Source: an uncultured Opitutia bacterium
GTDB taxonomy: Bacteria; Verrucomicrobiota; Verrucomicrobiia; Opitutales; Opitutaceae
Assembly: GCA_903869955.1 (NCBI GenBank)
Contig: CAIQBC010000214.1
Location: forward strand, 1-33,837
Direction: 5' to 3'
Length of the DNA: 33,837 nt
Shown here one piece after another: positions 23,026-30,618 of the stretch (position 1 is the first letter of the stretch; the number at the start of each line of letters is the position of its first letter). The position numbers and the translations under genes are program-made. The notes under the pieces are model-generated. The model made no database searches. It was not told the DNA's origin and worked only from the letters and a program-made list of their open reading frames with translations.

Positions 23026-23796
23026 ATGTCCGCGCCCGATCCATCCACCCCCGCCATCGAGGTCAGCACCCTCGAATGCCGCTACGGAGACACGGTCGTA
23101 CTGCGCGACGTATCGTTCACGGTGCGGCGCGGAGAGATTTTTTTCGTCATCGGAGGCTCGGGCTGCGGCAAAAGCACGCTGCTGCGCAACCTGATCGGCC
23201 TGCATCCGCCAGCCGCCGGCACGGTAAAATTTTTCGGTGAGTCGTTTGCTGACGCCGGCGAGGCGCGGCGGCGCGAACTGCTGCGCACGTTTGGCGTGCT
23301 CTACCAAGGTGGCGCGCTGTGGAGCTCGCTCACCCTGCGCGAAAACGTCGCCCTGCCGCTCGAGGAATACACGCCGCTCACTGCCGCTGAGCGCGACGAA
23401 CTGGTGGCGCTCAAGCTCGCGCAGGTCGGCCTGACCGGCTACGGCGACCACTATCCGGCGGAGATCAGCGGCGGCATGAGAAAACGCGCCGGCCTGGCCC
23501 GCGCCCTCGCGCTCGACCCTGCGGTGGTGTTTTTCGACGAGCCCTCCGCCGGCCTCGACCCGCTCACCTCGCGCAGCCTCGACGAGCTCATCCGGCAGAT
23601 CCGCGACACGCTCGGCACGACGTGCGTGGTCGTGTCACACGAGCTGGCGTCCATCTTCGCCATCGCCGACCGGGTGCTCATGCTCGACAAATCCGCAAAA
23701 GGGGTGGTCGCCGAGGGCAACCCCCACAAATTGGCCAAGCCCGGGGCGGACGCGAGGGCGCGGGAGTTTCTCACCCGCGGCGAGAACCAACCTTGA
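23026..23796 (+). CDS. mlaF: MlaF-type lipid ABC transporter ATP-binding protein
   Basis: A 256-residue ATPase subunit powering MlaE. Walker A GGSGCGKST (43-51), the Q-loop in VLYQGGALWSSLTLRENVALPLEE (the GALWSSLT segment is typical of MlaF/Ttg2A), signature ISGGMRKRAGLARAL (starting at 147), Walker B VVFFDEPSAGLD (starting at 167), and H-loop VVSHEL. The start is ATG 23026; an in-frame TTG at 22999 lies inside the intergenic inverted repeat and is less likely. It is followed 46 bp later by mlaD. Confidence 0.94.
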   Translation: MSAPDPSTPAIEVSTLECRYGDTVVLRDVSFTVRRGEIFFVIGGSGCGKSTLLRNLIGLHPPAAGTVKFFGESFADAGEARRRELLRTFGVLYQGGALWSSLTLRENVALPLEEYTPLTAAERDELVALKLAQVGLTGYGDHYPAEISGGMRKRAGLARALALDPAVVFFDEPSAGLDPLTSRSLDELIRQIRDTLGTTCVVVSHELASIFAIADRVLMLDKSAKGVVAEGNPHKLAKPGADARAREFLTRGENQP

Positions 23797-23842
23797 CCAT
23801 TCGCACCACGCCACGGATTCTCCACGCTGCGCTCCTCTTCCC

Positions 23843-24907
23843 GTGAAAACCAAGATCAGCCCCTCCGTCATTGGCCTGTTTGTGCTGGGCGCGCTGCTGC
23901 TCGCGGGCGTGGGACTGGTCACGTTCGGCAACGTCAACCTCTTCACCAAGCCGCAGCGGTTCGTGGTGTTTTTTGACGAGTCCGTCCACGGCCTCGATCT
24001 CGGCTCGGCGGTGAAACTCCGCGGTGTGCGCGTGGGCCGCGTGGCCGACATCCGGGTGCGCTATGACGCCGCGCGCCAGCACTCCGAAGTCGAGGTGGTC
24101 TGCGAACTCAACCGCGACACCATCGCCGACGCCTCCGGCGGAACGCTCAACGTGACTGACCGCGCCGAGCTGAAAAAATTCGTGGACGAGGGCCTGCGCG
24201 CACAGCTCGGCGTGCTCGGCCTCGCCACCGGGCTGCTCTTCGTCGAGCTGGATTTTCTCAACCCGCGCCAGTTCCCCGCCGTCCGCTCGACTTTCGCCGA
24301 TGACACCTACGCGGCCATCCCCGCCGTCCGCTCGACCATCGCTGAATTCCAGGCCAGCCTCAACGAGATCCTCGCCAAACTGAAAGACGTGGACATCGCA
24401 ACCCTCTCGCGTGAAGCAACCGGCATCATTGTGGACGCGCGTCGGCAACTGAACGCACTCGATCTCCCCCAGCTCGTCAACGAGTCCACCCAAACCGTCC
24501 GCGCCGTGCGCGTGCTGGCCAGCGACCCCGCCTGGCAGTCCACGCTCGCCAACCTCAACGGCACCATCACCGATCTGCGCAGCGCGATCGCCCACCTCGA
24601 CGCCCAAGTCCTGCCCACGGGAGAAAAACTGGGGGAGATTCTCGCGCAGGCGAAGTCGGCCGTGGATGCCTTCAATGCCACCGCACAAACCGTGCGCCAG
24701 TTTATCGCCGCGCAGCAAGGTCTCGGAGCCGACGCCGATCTCGCGGTAAAACGCCTCGCCGAGGCCGCCGACTCCGTGCGGCGCCTGGCGGAATTTTTGG
24801 AACGCAACCCCGCCGCACTCCTCACCGGACGCAAGTCAGCCGAGCCGATGGCGCCGGCAACGCCCGCATCCAGCCCCACAAGCGGCCCCACCAACCGCCG
24901 TCCATGA
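23843..24907 (+). CDS. mlaD: MCE-domain lipid-binding protein (MlaD family)
   Basis: A 354-residue protein anchored in the inner membrane by one N-terminal helix (about residues 8-28, VIGLFVLGALLLAGVGLVTFG), with the rest periplasmic. The MCE domain occupies about residues 35-115 (VVFFDESVHGLDLGSAVKLRGVRVGRVADIRV). This domain forms hexameric rings that carry phospholipids between membranes. After it comes a long helical, coiled-coil-rich region (about 140-330), which could form a tunnel as in larger MCE proteins, and a short Pro/Thr/Ser tail. It starts with GTG at 23843 and overlaps the next gene by 4 bases (ATGA). E. coli MlaD is much shorter (183 residues), so the helical extension is closer to PqiB/YebT or Mce-type proteins. 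Confidence 0.92.
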   Translation: MKTKISPSVIGLFVLGALLLAGVGLVTFGNVNLFTKPQRFVVFFDESVHGLDLGSAVKLRGVRVGRVADIRVRYDAARQHSEVEVVCELNRDTIADASGGTLNVTDRAELKKFVDEGLRAQLGVLGLATGLLFVELDFLNPRQFPAVRSTFADDTYAAIPAVRSTIAEFQASLNEILAKLKDVDIATLSREATGIIVDARRQLNALDLPQLVNESTQTVRAVRVLASDPAWQSTLANLNGTITDLRSAIAHLDAQVLPTGEKLGEILAQAKSAVDAFNATAQTVRQFIAAQQGLGADADLAVKRLAEAADSVRRLAEFLERNPAALLTGRKSAEPMAPATPASSPTSGPTNRRP

Positions 24908-25599
24908 CGCCCGCGACCGCCAGATCCGATTTCGTCGCAGGGGCGCAGACTGGGCTAACCCTCGGATCCCGAACTGGGCGCAGAAAGCCTGCGTTCCTGC
25001 ACGGCCTGCTGCTCGCCGCACTGCTGCTCACCGGTTGCCACATTTTGCCCGCGCCGCAGGCCGACCCGGCGCGATTCTACCAGATCGGCGTAAAATTTAC
25101 CGCCCTGCCGGCGTCAAACGTCAGCGGCACTTTAAAAATCGGCCTGCGTCCGGTCGAACTGCCGGCGTATTTGCAGAACCGCGCGATGGTTGTGCGCAAC
25201 GGCACCGAAATCCGTTACGAGGACAACCACCGTTGGGCCGAGCCCCTCGATGAAGCCATTGCGCGTATCGTCCGCACCCGCCTGTTTGCCGCTGCAACGG
25301 TCGCGGCGGTGCAGCTCGCGCCATTTCCCATTGATGAGCCGCGCGATTTTGACGTGACCGTACGCGTGCTTACCTGCGAAGGAGCGCGCAGCGCAGACGG
25401 CAAGGGGACGGTGCAGTTCACCGCCATTGCCGAGATCACACGGAGCGACGCCAGCCACACGGTCGTGTGGCGGAAAAATATTCTCGCGCCTGCTGCGGCG
25501 TGGGACGGGAAGGATTTCTCCGCGCTCGCGGGCCTGCTTGACCTCGCAATCTCCACGACCGGCGAGGACATCGCGGCCGCGTTGCCGGCCAAAAAATAA
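24904..25599 (+). CDS. ABC-type transport auxiliary lipoprotein (PqiC/YmbA-like)
   Basis: A 231-residue outer-membrane-type lipoprotein of the ABC_trans_aux family, which works with MCE systems (as PqiC does with PqiAB). The lipobox is LLTGC with Cys45. Family features are FYQIGVKF, LKIGLRPVELPAYLQNRAMVVRNGTEI (split in reading), YEDNHRWAEPLDEAIARIVRTRL, and the DFDVTVRVLTCEG strand. The start is fixed at ATG 24904 by the ATGA overlap with mlaD and by the absence of any other ATG, GTG or TTG in frame before the lipobox. This gives an n-region of about 31 residues, far longer than normal. Codons 12-32 of that n-region coincide with a palindromic element at 24937-25000. The mature protein is unaffected. 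Confidence 0.87.
   Translation: MTPATARSDFVAGAQTGLTLGSRTGRRKPAFLHGLLLAALLLTGCHILPAPQADPARFYQIGVKFTALPASNVSGTLKIGLRPVELPAYLQNRAMVVRNGTEIRYEDNHRWAEPLDEAIARIVRTRLFAAATVAAVQLAPFPIDEPRDFDVTVRVLTCEGARSADGKGTVQFTAIAEITRSDASHTVVWRKNILAPAAAWDGKDFSALAGLLDLAISTTGEDIAAALPAKK
24937..25000. repeat. In-frame palindromic element within lipoprotein signal-peptide region
   Basis: GCAGGGGCGCAG (24937-24948) pairs with CTGCGTTCCTGC (24989-25000): 10 Watson-Crick pairs plus two G-U pairs in RNA. Between them lie a small palindrome TCGG-ATC-CCGA and an alternative hairpin CGCAG/CTGCG. The GGGGCGCAGAC core also occurs at 11346-11356 in an intergenic hairpin. Confidence 0.6.
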
Positions 25600-25600
25600 C

Positions 25601-26218
25601 TCACTCCTCCAACTCGACGTTCCAATAGGCGAGGTCGAGAAAGTCCTTCCAACGCTCGCGCTCGCGGATGTTGAGCACGAGCGAAATCACCGGACGCCAC
25701 TTGGGGCGGACGGGCTTGCGGACGAGCCTCATATGCGCCTCATGCGGAAGCCGGTTGGCCTTGCGGGAATTGCAGCGGATGCACGAGCACACAATATTTT
25801 CCCACGTCGTCTTTCCGCCGCGGTCGCGCGGGATGACGTGGTCGAGATTGAGCGCCTCACGCGCGTGGCCCTGACCGCAATACTGGCAGGTATCGCGGTC
25901 GCGCTCAAAGACATTGTGCCGCGTGAGCTTCAGCTCCTTGCACGGCAGCTTGTCGAACCACGTCAGCAAAATCACCCGTGGCAACCGGATGACGCGGTTC
26001 GGCGTATGCACGGTTTCCCGCGCATCGAGCGTCGGATTGTGGTGTGAAAAATCCATCCAGTCCAGCAGCGAGAACACGCGGAAGTCATCTTCAGTGTGGT
26101 GGATGACCGAGGCGTGCTCGCGGGCAAGCAGCGCGAAGGCGCGACGCGCACCGATGACGTTCACCGCCTGCCAAAGGCGGTTGAGCACCAGCACCGGTTG
26201 GTCGAGGGCGGTCTCCAT
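25601..26218 (-). CDS. HNH endonuclease-family protein
   Basis: A 205-residue protein with a well-formed HNH zinc-finger nuclease domain at about residues 100-160: CQYCG (Cys111, Cys114), LNLDHVIPRDRGG (Asp126, His127), TTWENIV (Asn141) and CIRCN (Cys146, Cys149). The N-terminal 90 residues (VLVLNRLWQAVNVIGARRAFALLAREHASVI, split in reading) are the conserved extension found in a widespread family of chromosomal HNH proteins related to McrA-type nucleases. These are common in environmental bacteria, and their role is unknown; DNA repair or defence has been proposed. The stop codon lies 1 base from the end of the convergent lipoprotein gene. Start ATG 26218. Confidence 0.88.
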   Translation of the reverse strand: METALDQPVLVLNRLWQAVNVIGARRAFALLAREHASVIHHTEDDFRVFSLLDWMDFSHHNPTLDARETVHTPNRVIRLPRVILLTWFDKLPCKELKLTRHNVFERDRDTCQYCGQGHAREALNLDHVIPRDRGGKTTWENIVCSCIRCNSRKANRLPHEAHMRLVRKPVRPKWRPVISLVLNIRERERWKDFLDLAYWNVELEE

Positions 26219-26253
26219 ACGCGGCGACGGGATAGCGGCGCGCGGCGGCGGGT

Positions 26254-26296
26254 GTCAAGGGCGCGTGCAAGCAAAGGGGAAAGCCATCCCCTTGAC
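26254..26296. repeat. Nested palindromes upstream of HNH gene and coaX
   Basis: An outer pair GTCAAGGG (26254-26261) and CCCTTGAC (26289-26296) overlaps an inner hairpin AAGGGGA (26274-26280), loop AAGCCA, TCCCCTT (26287-26293). The two share bases at 26289-26293, so they are mutually exclusive pairings. They lie in the 222-bp divergent gap, 36 bases upstream of the HNH start. Confidence 0.5.
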
Positions 26297-26440
26297 GAAA
26301 TGAATCCGCCAGCTCGTCTCAATTTGACCCAAGCCTAGGCAGTCGAGGCTGAGTCAGCCCGGCCGGAATACGAATCCCGGGATTGTCCGTCCTTGTCTTC
26401 CGGCTTTCAACTTTCCGCTTTCGCCTTTCAACTGGCCGTC

Positions 26441-27220
26441 ATGGCTCCGCTGCTCTGCCTCGATCTTGGCAACACTCACACGCACCTCGGCGTGGTCGGG
26501 GCCACGGGCGTGGACGCGCTGGCCGCCGTGACAACGGCGGCGCTCGACGAGGTGACGGGCAACTTTGCGGCACGGCTCGCGCGACTGCACGCAGCCCACC
26601 CCGCACTCGGCGGCGTCGCGTTTTGCTCCGTCGTACCGGCCGCGACGCCGCGCCTGCTCCACGTGCTTGCCACTGCGCTGCCCACGCTGCCCGTTTTCCA
26701 GCTTACGCACGAATGCGAGCTCGGCGTGCCCATCACCTATCCGCACCCGGCGGAGATCGGCCAGGACCGGCTGGCTAACGCGGCCGGAGCGCGTGCGCTC
26801 GGGGACGGGGCCGCCGTGGTGGTTGACCTCGGCACGGCGGTCACCTTCGATATCATCACGTCGCGTGGCGGCTACGAAGGCGGCGTCATCGCGCCGGGCA
26901 TCGCGGTCATGCGCGAGTATTTGCACGCTCGCACCGCGCAACTGCCCTTGCTCGACGGCGCACTCACGGTCACGAGCGCCATCGGCAAGTCCACCGTCGA
27001 GGCGATGCGGATTGGCACCGTCGTCGGTTTCGCCGGCATGATCCAGGCATTGCTTGACGCCGTGCTCGGGGAGCTGGCAGCACGAGGCGAGCCGCCGCCC
27101 GCCGTGCTGGCCACCGGCGGTTGCGCGGAGTTGTTATTGGAAAAATTGCGCCCGCCCATCCGCCTCGTGCCCGACCTCACCTTGCGTGGCCTCGCGGCAG
27201 CGTGGCAGCTGAACCGGTGA
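26441..27220 (+). CDS. coaX: Type III pantothenate kinase
   Basis: Catalyses ATP-dependent phosphorylation of pantothenate, the first step of coenzyme A synthesis. The 259-residue length is typical. ASKHA-fold motifs: CLDLGNTHTHLG (Asp8 and the phosphate loop), PAEIGQDRLANAAGA (Asp109, Arg110), VVVDLGTAVTFDII (Asp129) and GGVIAPGI. Type III enzymes need a monovalent cation and are not feedback-inhibited by CoA. I use ATG 26441; the frame is open to 26393, but the family N-terminus starts at the 'LLCLDLGNT' strand. A biotin ligase (birA) often precedes coaX in other bacteria, but here the neighbour is a divergent HNH gene. It is followed 63 bp later by gldA. Confidence 0.95.
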   Translation: MAPLLCLDLGNTHTHLGVVGATGVDALAAVTTAALDEVTGNFAARLARLHAAHPALGGVAFCSVVPAATPRLLHVLATALPTLPVFQLTHECELGVPITYPHPAEIGQDRLANAAGARALGDGAAVVVDLGTAVTFDIITSRGGYEGGVIAPGIAVMREYLHARTAQLPLLDGALTVTSAIGKSTVEAMRIGTVVGFAGMIQALLDAVLGELAARGEPPPAVLATGGCAELLLEKLRPPIRLVPDLTLRGLAAAWQLNR

Positions 27221-27283
27221 AGTTCAGCGGCACCAATTGCAAAGTCCCTTGTCCTTCCTCAAGAACTCACCACACTCCCCCTC

Positions 27284-28315
27284 GTGGTTTCCCTCCCCGA
27301 CAACTCCGCCGCTCCCGCCATCGAGGTTCGCGATCTCGTGAAAAGCTACGGCGGCGTCACGGCCGTCAGCCGGGTGAGCTTTGCCGTGGCGCGCGGCGAG
27401 ATCGTCGGCTTCCTCGGTCCCAACGGCGCCGGCAAAAGCACGACCATGCGCATCCTCACCGGCTGCATGCCGGCCACTTCCGGTTATGCCGCCGTTTGCG
27501 GTCTCTCCGTCGCCGCCCGCGCCGACGAAGTGAAACGTCTGCTCGGCTACATGCCGGAGAACAATCCGCTGCCCGAGGACATGCGCGTTTCCGAATACCT
27601 GCACTATCGGGGCCGGCTGAAGGAAATTTCCCGTAAAAAGCTCGGCCCGCGCCTGGACGAGGTGCTTGAGCTCTGTGACTTGAAACGCGTCCGCCACCGC
27701 ATCATCGGCACCCTGTCGAAGGGTTTCCGCCAGCGGGTCGGCATCGCCGAGTGCGTCCTCGCGGAGCCGCCGGTGATCATCATGGATGAGCCGACCATCG
27801 GCCTCGATCCGCATCAAATTTTGATCGTGCGCGACCTCATCGCCAGCCTGCGCGGGCGGATGGCGATGATCATCTCCTCCCATATCCTGCCCGAGATCGA
27901 GATGACCTGCGACCGCGTGATCATCATCAACCAAGGCCGCCTCGTCGCCCAAGGCACGCCCGCGCAGCTCCGCCGCGAGGTGCTCGGCGAGGCCCGTTAC
28001 GAGCTGGAGCTCGCCGGCCCCGACACCGGCCTCGCCGCCCTGCTCGCCGGCGTCGAACCGACGTTGAAAATCGCCGCGGTCGCCGCACCCGACGCCGACG
28101 GCTTCCGCCGCCTCACGCTCACCACCGCCAACGCCGCCGAGCTGGGCGAGCCGCTGCTGCGCGTCCTCGCCAGCGGCAGCCGCCGCGTGCGCGCGCTCAC
28201 TCGCCTGCGCCCCGCACTGGAGGAAGTTTTCCTTGCCGCCACCCGGCAGGGCTGGGAGGCGGCGAACGCTGTGCCCGGCAACGCCCGTCCAAGGCCCGGC
28301 AACGAGCCCGTATGA
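27284..28315 (+). CDS. gldA: ABC transporter ATP-binding protein (GldA-like)
   Basis: A 343-residue ATPase with Walker A GPNGAGKST (45-53), Q-loop region MPENNPLPEDMRV, signature LSKGFRQRVGIAE (starting at 144; the Lys variant is usual for this family), Walker B VIIMDEPTIGLD (starting at 164) and H-loop SSHILPE. The PENNPLPEDM segment is diagnostic of the GldA/ABC-2 subfamily. About 110 residues follow the ATPase core and form the usual C-terminal extension. The start is GTG 27284; no closer ATG exists. The stop overlaps the permease start by 4 bases (ATGA). In Bacteroidetes GldAFG supports gliding; here, with no other gld genes visible, it is better read as a general ABC export module. Confidence 0.9.
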   Translation: MVSLPDNSAAPAIEVRDLVKSYGGVTAVSRVSFAVARGEIVGFLGPNGAGKSTTMRILTGCMPATSGYAAVCGLSVAARADEVKRLLGYMPENNPLPEDMRVSEYLHYRGRLKEISRKKLGPRLDEVLELCDLKRVRHRIIGTLSKGFRQRVGIAECVLAEPPVIIMDEPTIGLDPHQILIVRDLIASLRGRMAMIISSHILPEIEMTCDRVIIINQGRLVAQGTPAQLRREVLGEARYELELAGPDTGLAALLAGVEPTLKIAAVAAPDADGFRRLTLTTANAAELGEPLLRVLASGSRRVRALTRLRPALEEVFLAATRQGWEAANAVPGNARPRPGNEPV

Positions 28316-29088
28316 AACACTTCCTCACTATCCTTGGCCACGAGATTCGCATGCTGCTGGTCAGCGCGAGCACTTATGTTGCGGCCGTGCTGTTTCTCGC
28401 GCTGATGGGTTTTATCTTCGCCGGCCTGCTCGAGACCTACACCCCGACGCCGTCACAAGCGACGCCGGAGGCCCCACCGGCGGCCGTTTACTTCCAACTT
28501 TTTTGGTTCCCAACCTTTTTCATCATCCCGCTGCTCACGATGCGCTGTTTCGCCGAGGAGCGGAGACTCGGCACCTTGGAAACCCTGTTTGCCGCGCCGG
28601 TCAGCGCCGCCGAGGTTGTCCTCGGAAAATTTGGCGCGGCCTACCTGCTCTATCTGGCGCTATGGGGCGCGACGGGCGGCTTTTTCTGGCTGCTCAGCCA
28701 CTACGTCAGCGACCCGCGCCTGCTCGACCCCGGGCCACTCATCGGCGGCTACGTTTTCATCGCCGTGTCGGGCCTGCTGTTCGTCGCCGTCGGGGTGTGG
28801 GCAAGCTCGCTGACGCGCAACCAGGGCGTCGCGGCACTTCTGACGATTATCCCCATCGTGCTCATCGTCCTGGGGCCGAAGGTGGCGCTGGAAAATTCCG
28901 CCCTGCTTCAGCAGGACTCGATGCGATCCGTCCACGACGCGCTCGACTACGCCCAGGTCTTCCGTCATCTCGACGATTTCACGCGCGGCGTAGCCGACGC
29001 CCGCGCCCTGCTCTACTACCTGAGCGGTGCCAGCCTGGCACTCATCTTCAGCGCCTTCAGCGTCGAGGCGAAGCGTCTCCACAGCTAG
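28312..29088 (+). CDS. gldF: ABC-2 type permease (GldF-like)
   Basis: A 258-residue membrane protein with six hydrophobic segments, opening LTILGHEIRMLLVSASTYVAAVLFLALMGF (split in reading), as in GldF. Family landmarks: FIIPLLTMRCFAEERRLGTLETLFAAPVSAAEVVLGKF (split in reading; the E-E-R-x-GTLE-x-L motif is the ATPase-coupling loop), and GVWASSLTRNQGVAALLTII. It is translationally coupled to gldA, and gldG begins 3 bases after its stop. The substrate is unknown. Confidence 0.9.
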   Translation: MKHFLTILGHEIRMLLVSASTYVAAVLFLALMGFIFAGLLETYTPTPSQATPEAPPAAVYFQLFWFPTFFIIPLLTMRCFAEERRLGTLETLFAAPVSAAEVVLGKFGAAYLLYLALWGATGGFFWLLSHYVSDPRLLDPGPLIGGYVFIAVSGLLFVAVGVWASSLTRNQGVAALLTIIPIVLIVLGPKVALENSALLQQDSMRSVHDALDYAQVFRHLDDFTRGVADARALLYYLSGASLALIFSAFSVEAKRLHS

Positions 29089-29091
29089 ACC

Positions 29092-30582
29092 ATGAGCCAA
29101 GAACCTAGTTTCCGTGCCGTGCGCCGCTCCCGCACCTTTCACCTGCTCGCACAGGCCGCGTTGCTGCTAACATTTTTCGGCGGGATCAACTTTCTCATCG
29201 GCCACGCTGGCGGGCGCTTTGACCTCACGGCCCGCCACCGCCACTCGCTCTCCACCGAGACCTTAGCCTACCTTAAAAATCTCCGCCAGCTCGTTCACAT
29301 CACAAGCACCTTGGACGAATCGGCCGGCGAAGACACGAATCGCGACATCACCGAGCTGCTCGCCGAATATAGCCATGCCACCGAGCACAATCCCGCCAGC
29401 GGGCGCGTGGTTACCGACACGATCAACGTCACGCAGCGCGCCCGCGAGGCCAAGCAACGCGGCCTCACAGAGCGCGCCAACATTCTCCTCGTCTCCACCG
29501 GAGAAGGGGACACGGCCCGACGCCATTTTATTGACCTGAGCGAACTTTACCGCATGGAAAAAGGGGAGAAGGTCGCCTTCCTCGGTGAGCAGGCCATCAC
29601 CTCCGCCGTCCTTGATGTCACCAGTGCTAAGCGGAAAAAAATCTATTTTCTCACCGGCCACGGAGAAATGTCGGTTGAAGGTCTTGACTCCAAGGATATG
29701 GACCGCGGTCTCGCCATCCTCGCCAGCCAGCTCTACTCGCGCGACCTGGCCCTTGCGCCCCTTGCCCTGGCCCGCGAGGCCAAGGTACCCGATGACGCGG
29801 CGCTGGTCGTAGTCGCCGGCCCGCAAGGCCCGGTGCAGCCCGAAGAAGCCGCACGACTCACCAAATACCTCGACAACGCCGGCCGCCTTCTCGTCCTGCT
29901 CGCCCCGAAAATGCCCCGTGGCCATGGACTTGACGATCTGCTCGAAAAATGGGGCGTGCTCGTTGACGATGTACTCGTCTACGACAGCGGTCCCGGCGGC
30001 CAAACCGACACAGGGGACCTCATCCTCTCCGCCAACAGCAAAGATGACCACCCCGTAATCCACACGCTCGCCAGCAACCACCTCTACGTCCGCTTCGGAG
30101 CCACTCGCACGGCCCGCCTCGACCTCGGTCGGAAAGAGGAGGCCGGCCTGCACGTCACCGAGCTCATCGGCACCGGCCCAACCGCTTGGGGCGAACGCGA
30201 TTACGACCGTGCCGGCCCGCCGGTTTTCAATCGTGACCGGGACCTGTCCGGCCCGTTCGCTGTTGCCACCGCCTCCGAACGGGTGAGCACCGGCGGAAAT
30301 AAGCCCGTGCCCTCCGGCCGTCTTGTCGTCTTTGGCAGTGCGGATTGGGTGGCCAACAGCCGCGTCGGTGCGGACGGCAATCTCACCCTTTTCCTCGCCG
30401 CCGTGAACTGGACGGTGGATCGCGGCCCCGGCCTGGGCGATGTGCCGGCCCGGCCCATCGAACGCGTCCAGCTCACTCTCACCTCCCAGCAGTTGCAGCA
30501 TCTTCGCTACGCCTTGGTCTTTGCGCTCCCCGGCGCGGCCGCCCTGCTCGGCCTCGCTGTCTTCTGGGCACGACGGCGCTGA
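29092..30582 (+). CDS. gldG: GldG-like ABC auxiliary membrane protein
   Basis: A 496-residue protein with one N-terminal helix (about residues 18-38, LLAQAALLLTFFGGINFLIG), a large periplasmic domain, and one C-terminal helix (about 470-490, YALVFALPGAAALLGLAVFWARRR). The periplasmic part has the Gldg_ABC pattern: FDLTARHRHSLSTETLAYLKNL, ITSAVLDVTSAKRKKIYFLTGHGE, ALVVVAGPQGPVQPEEAARLTKYLDNAGRLLVLLAPK (split in reading) and LVVFGSADWVANSRVG. It resembles the DUF4350-like/GATase-like fold of IFT52-related proteins. The family always partners a GldA/GldF-type ABC transporter. It sits 3 bp after gldF and 36 bp before the DUF4340 gene. Confidence 0.88.
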   Translation: MSQEPSFRAVRRSRTFHLLAQAALLLTFFGGINFLIGHAGGRFDLTARHRHSLSTETLAYLKNLRQLVHITSTLDESAGEDTNRDITELLAEYSHATEHNPASGRVVTDTINVTQRAREAKQRGLTERANILLVSTGEGDTARRHFIDLSELYRMEKGEKVAFLGEQAITSAVLDVTSAKRKKIYFLTGHGEMSVEGLDSKDMDRGLAILASQLYSRDLALAPLALAREAKVPDDAALVVVAGPQGPVQPEEAARLTKYLDNAGRLLVLLAPKMPRGHGLDDLLEKWGVLVDDVLVYDSGPGGQTDTGDLILSANSKDDHPVIHTLASNHLYVRFGATRTARLDLGRKEEAGLHVTELIGTGPTAWGERDYDRAGPPVFNRDRDLSGPFAVATASERVSTGGNKPVPSGRLVVFGSADWVANSRVGADGNLTLFLAAVNWTVDRGPGLGDVPARPIERVQLTLTSQQLQHLRYALVFALPGAAALLGLAVFWARRR

Positions 30583-30618
30583 ATCCTTCGCCCGAAAAAT
30601 TGCCCCTGAAATTTTCCG

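Noticed and set aside
27284-30582. A gliding-motility locus
   Set aside because: GldA/F/G-like proteins occur in many non-gliding bacteria, and no other gliding genes are present in the window.
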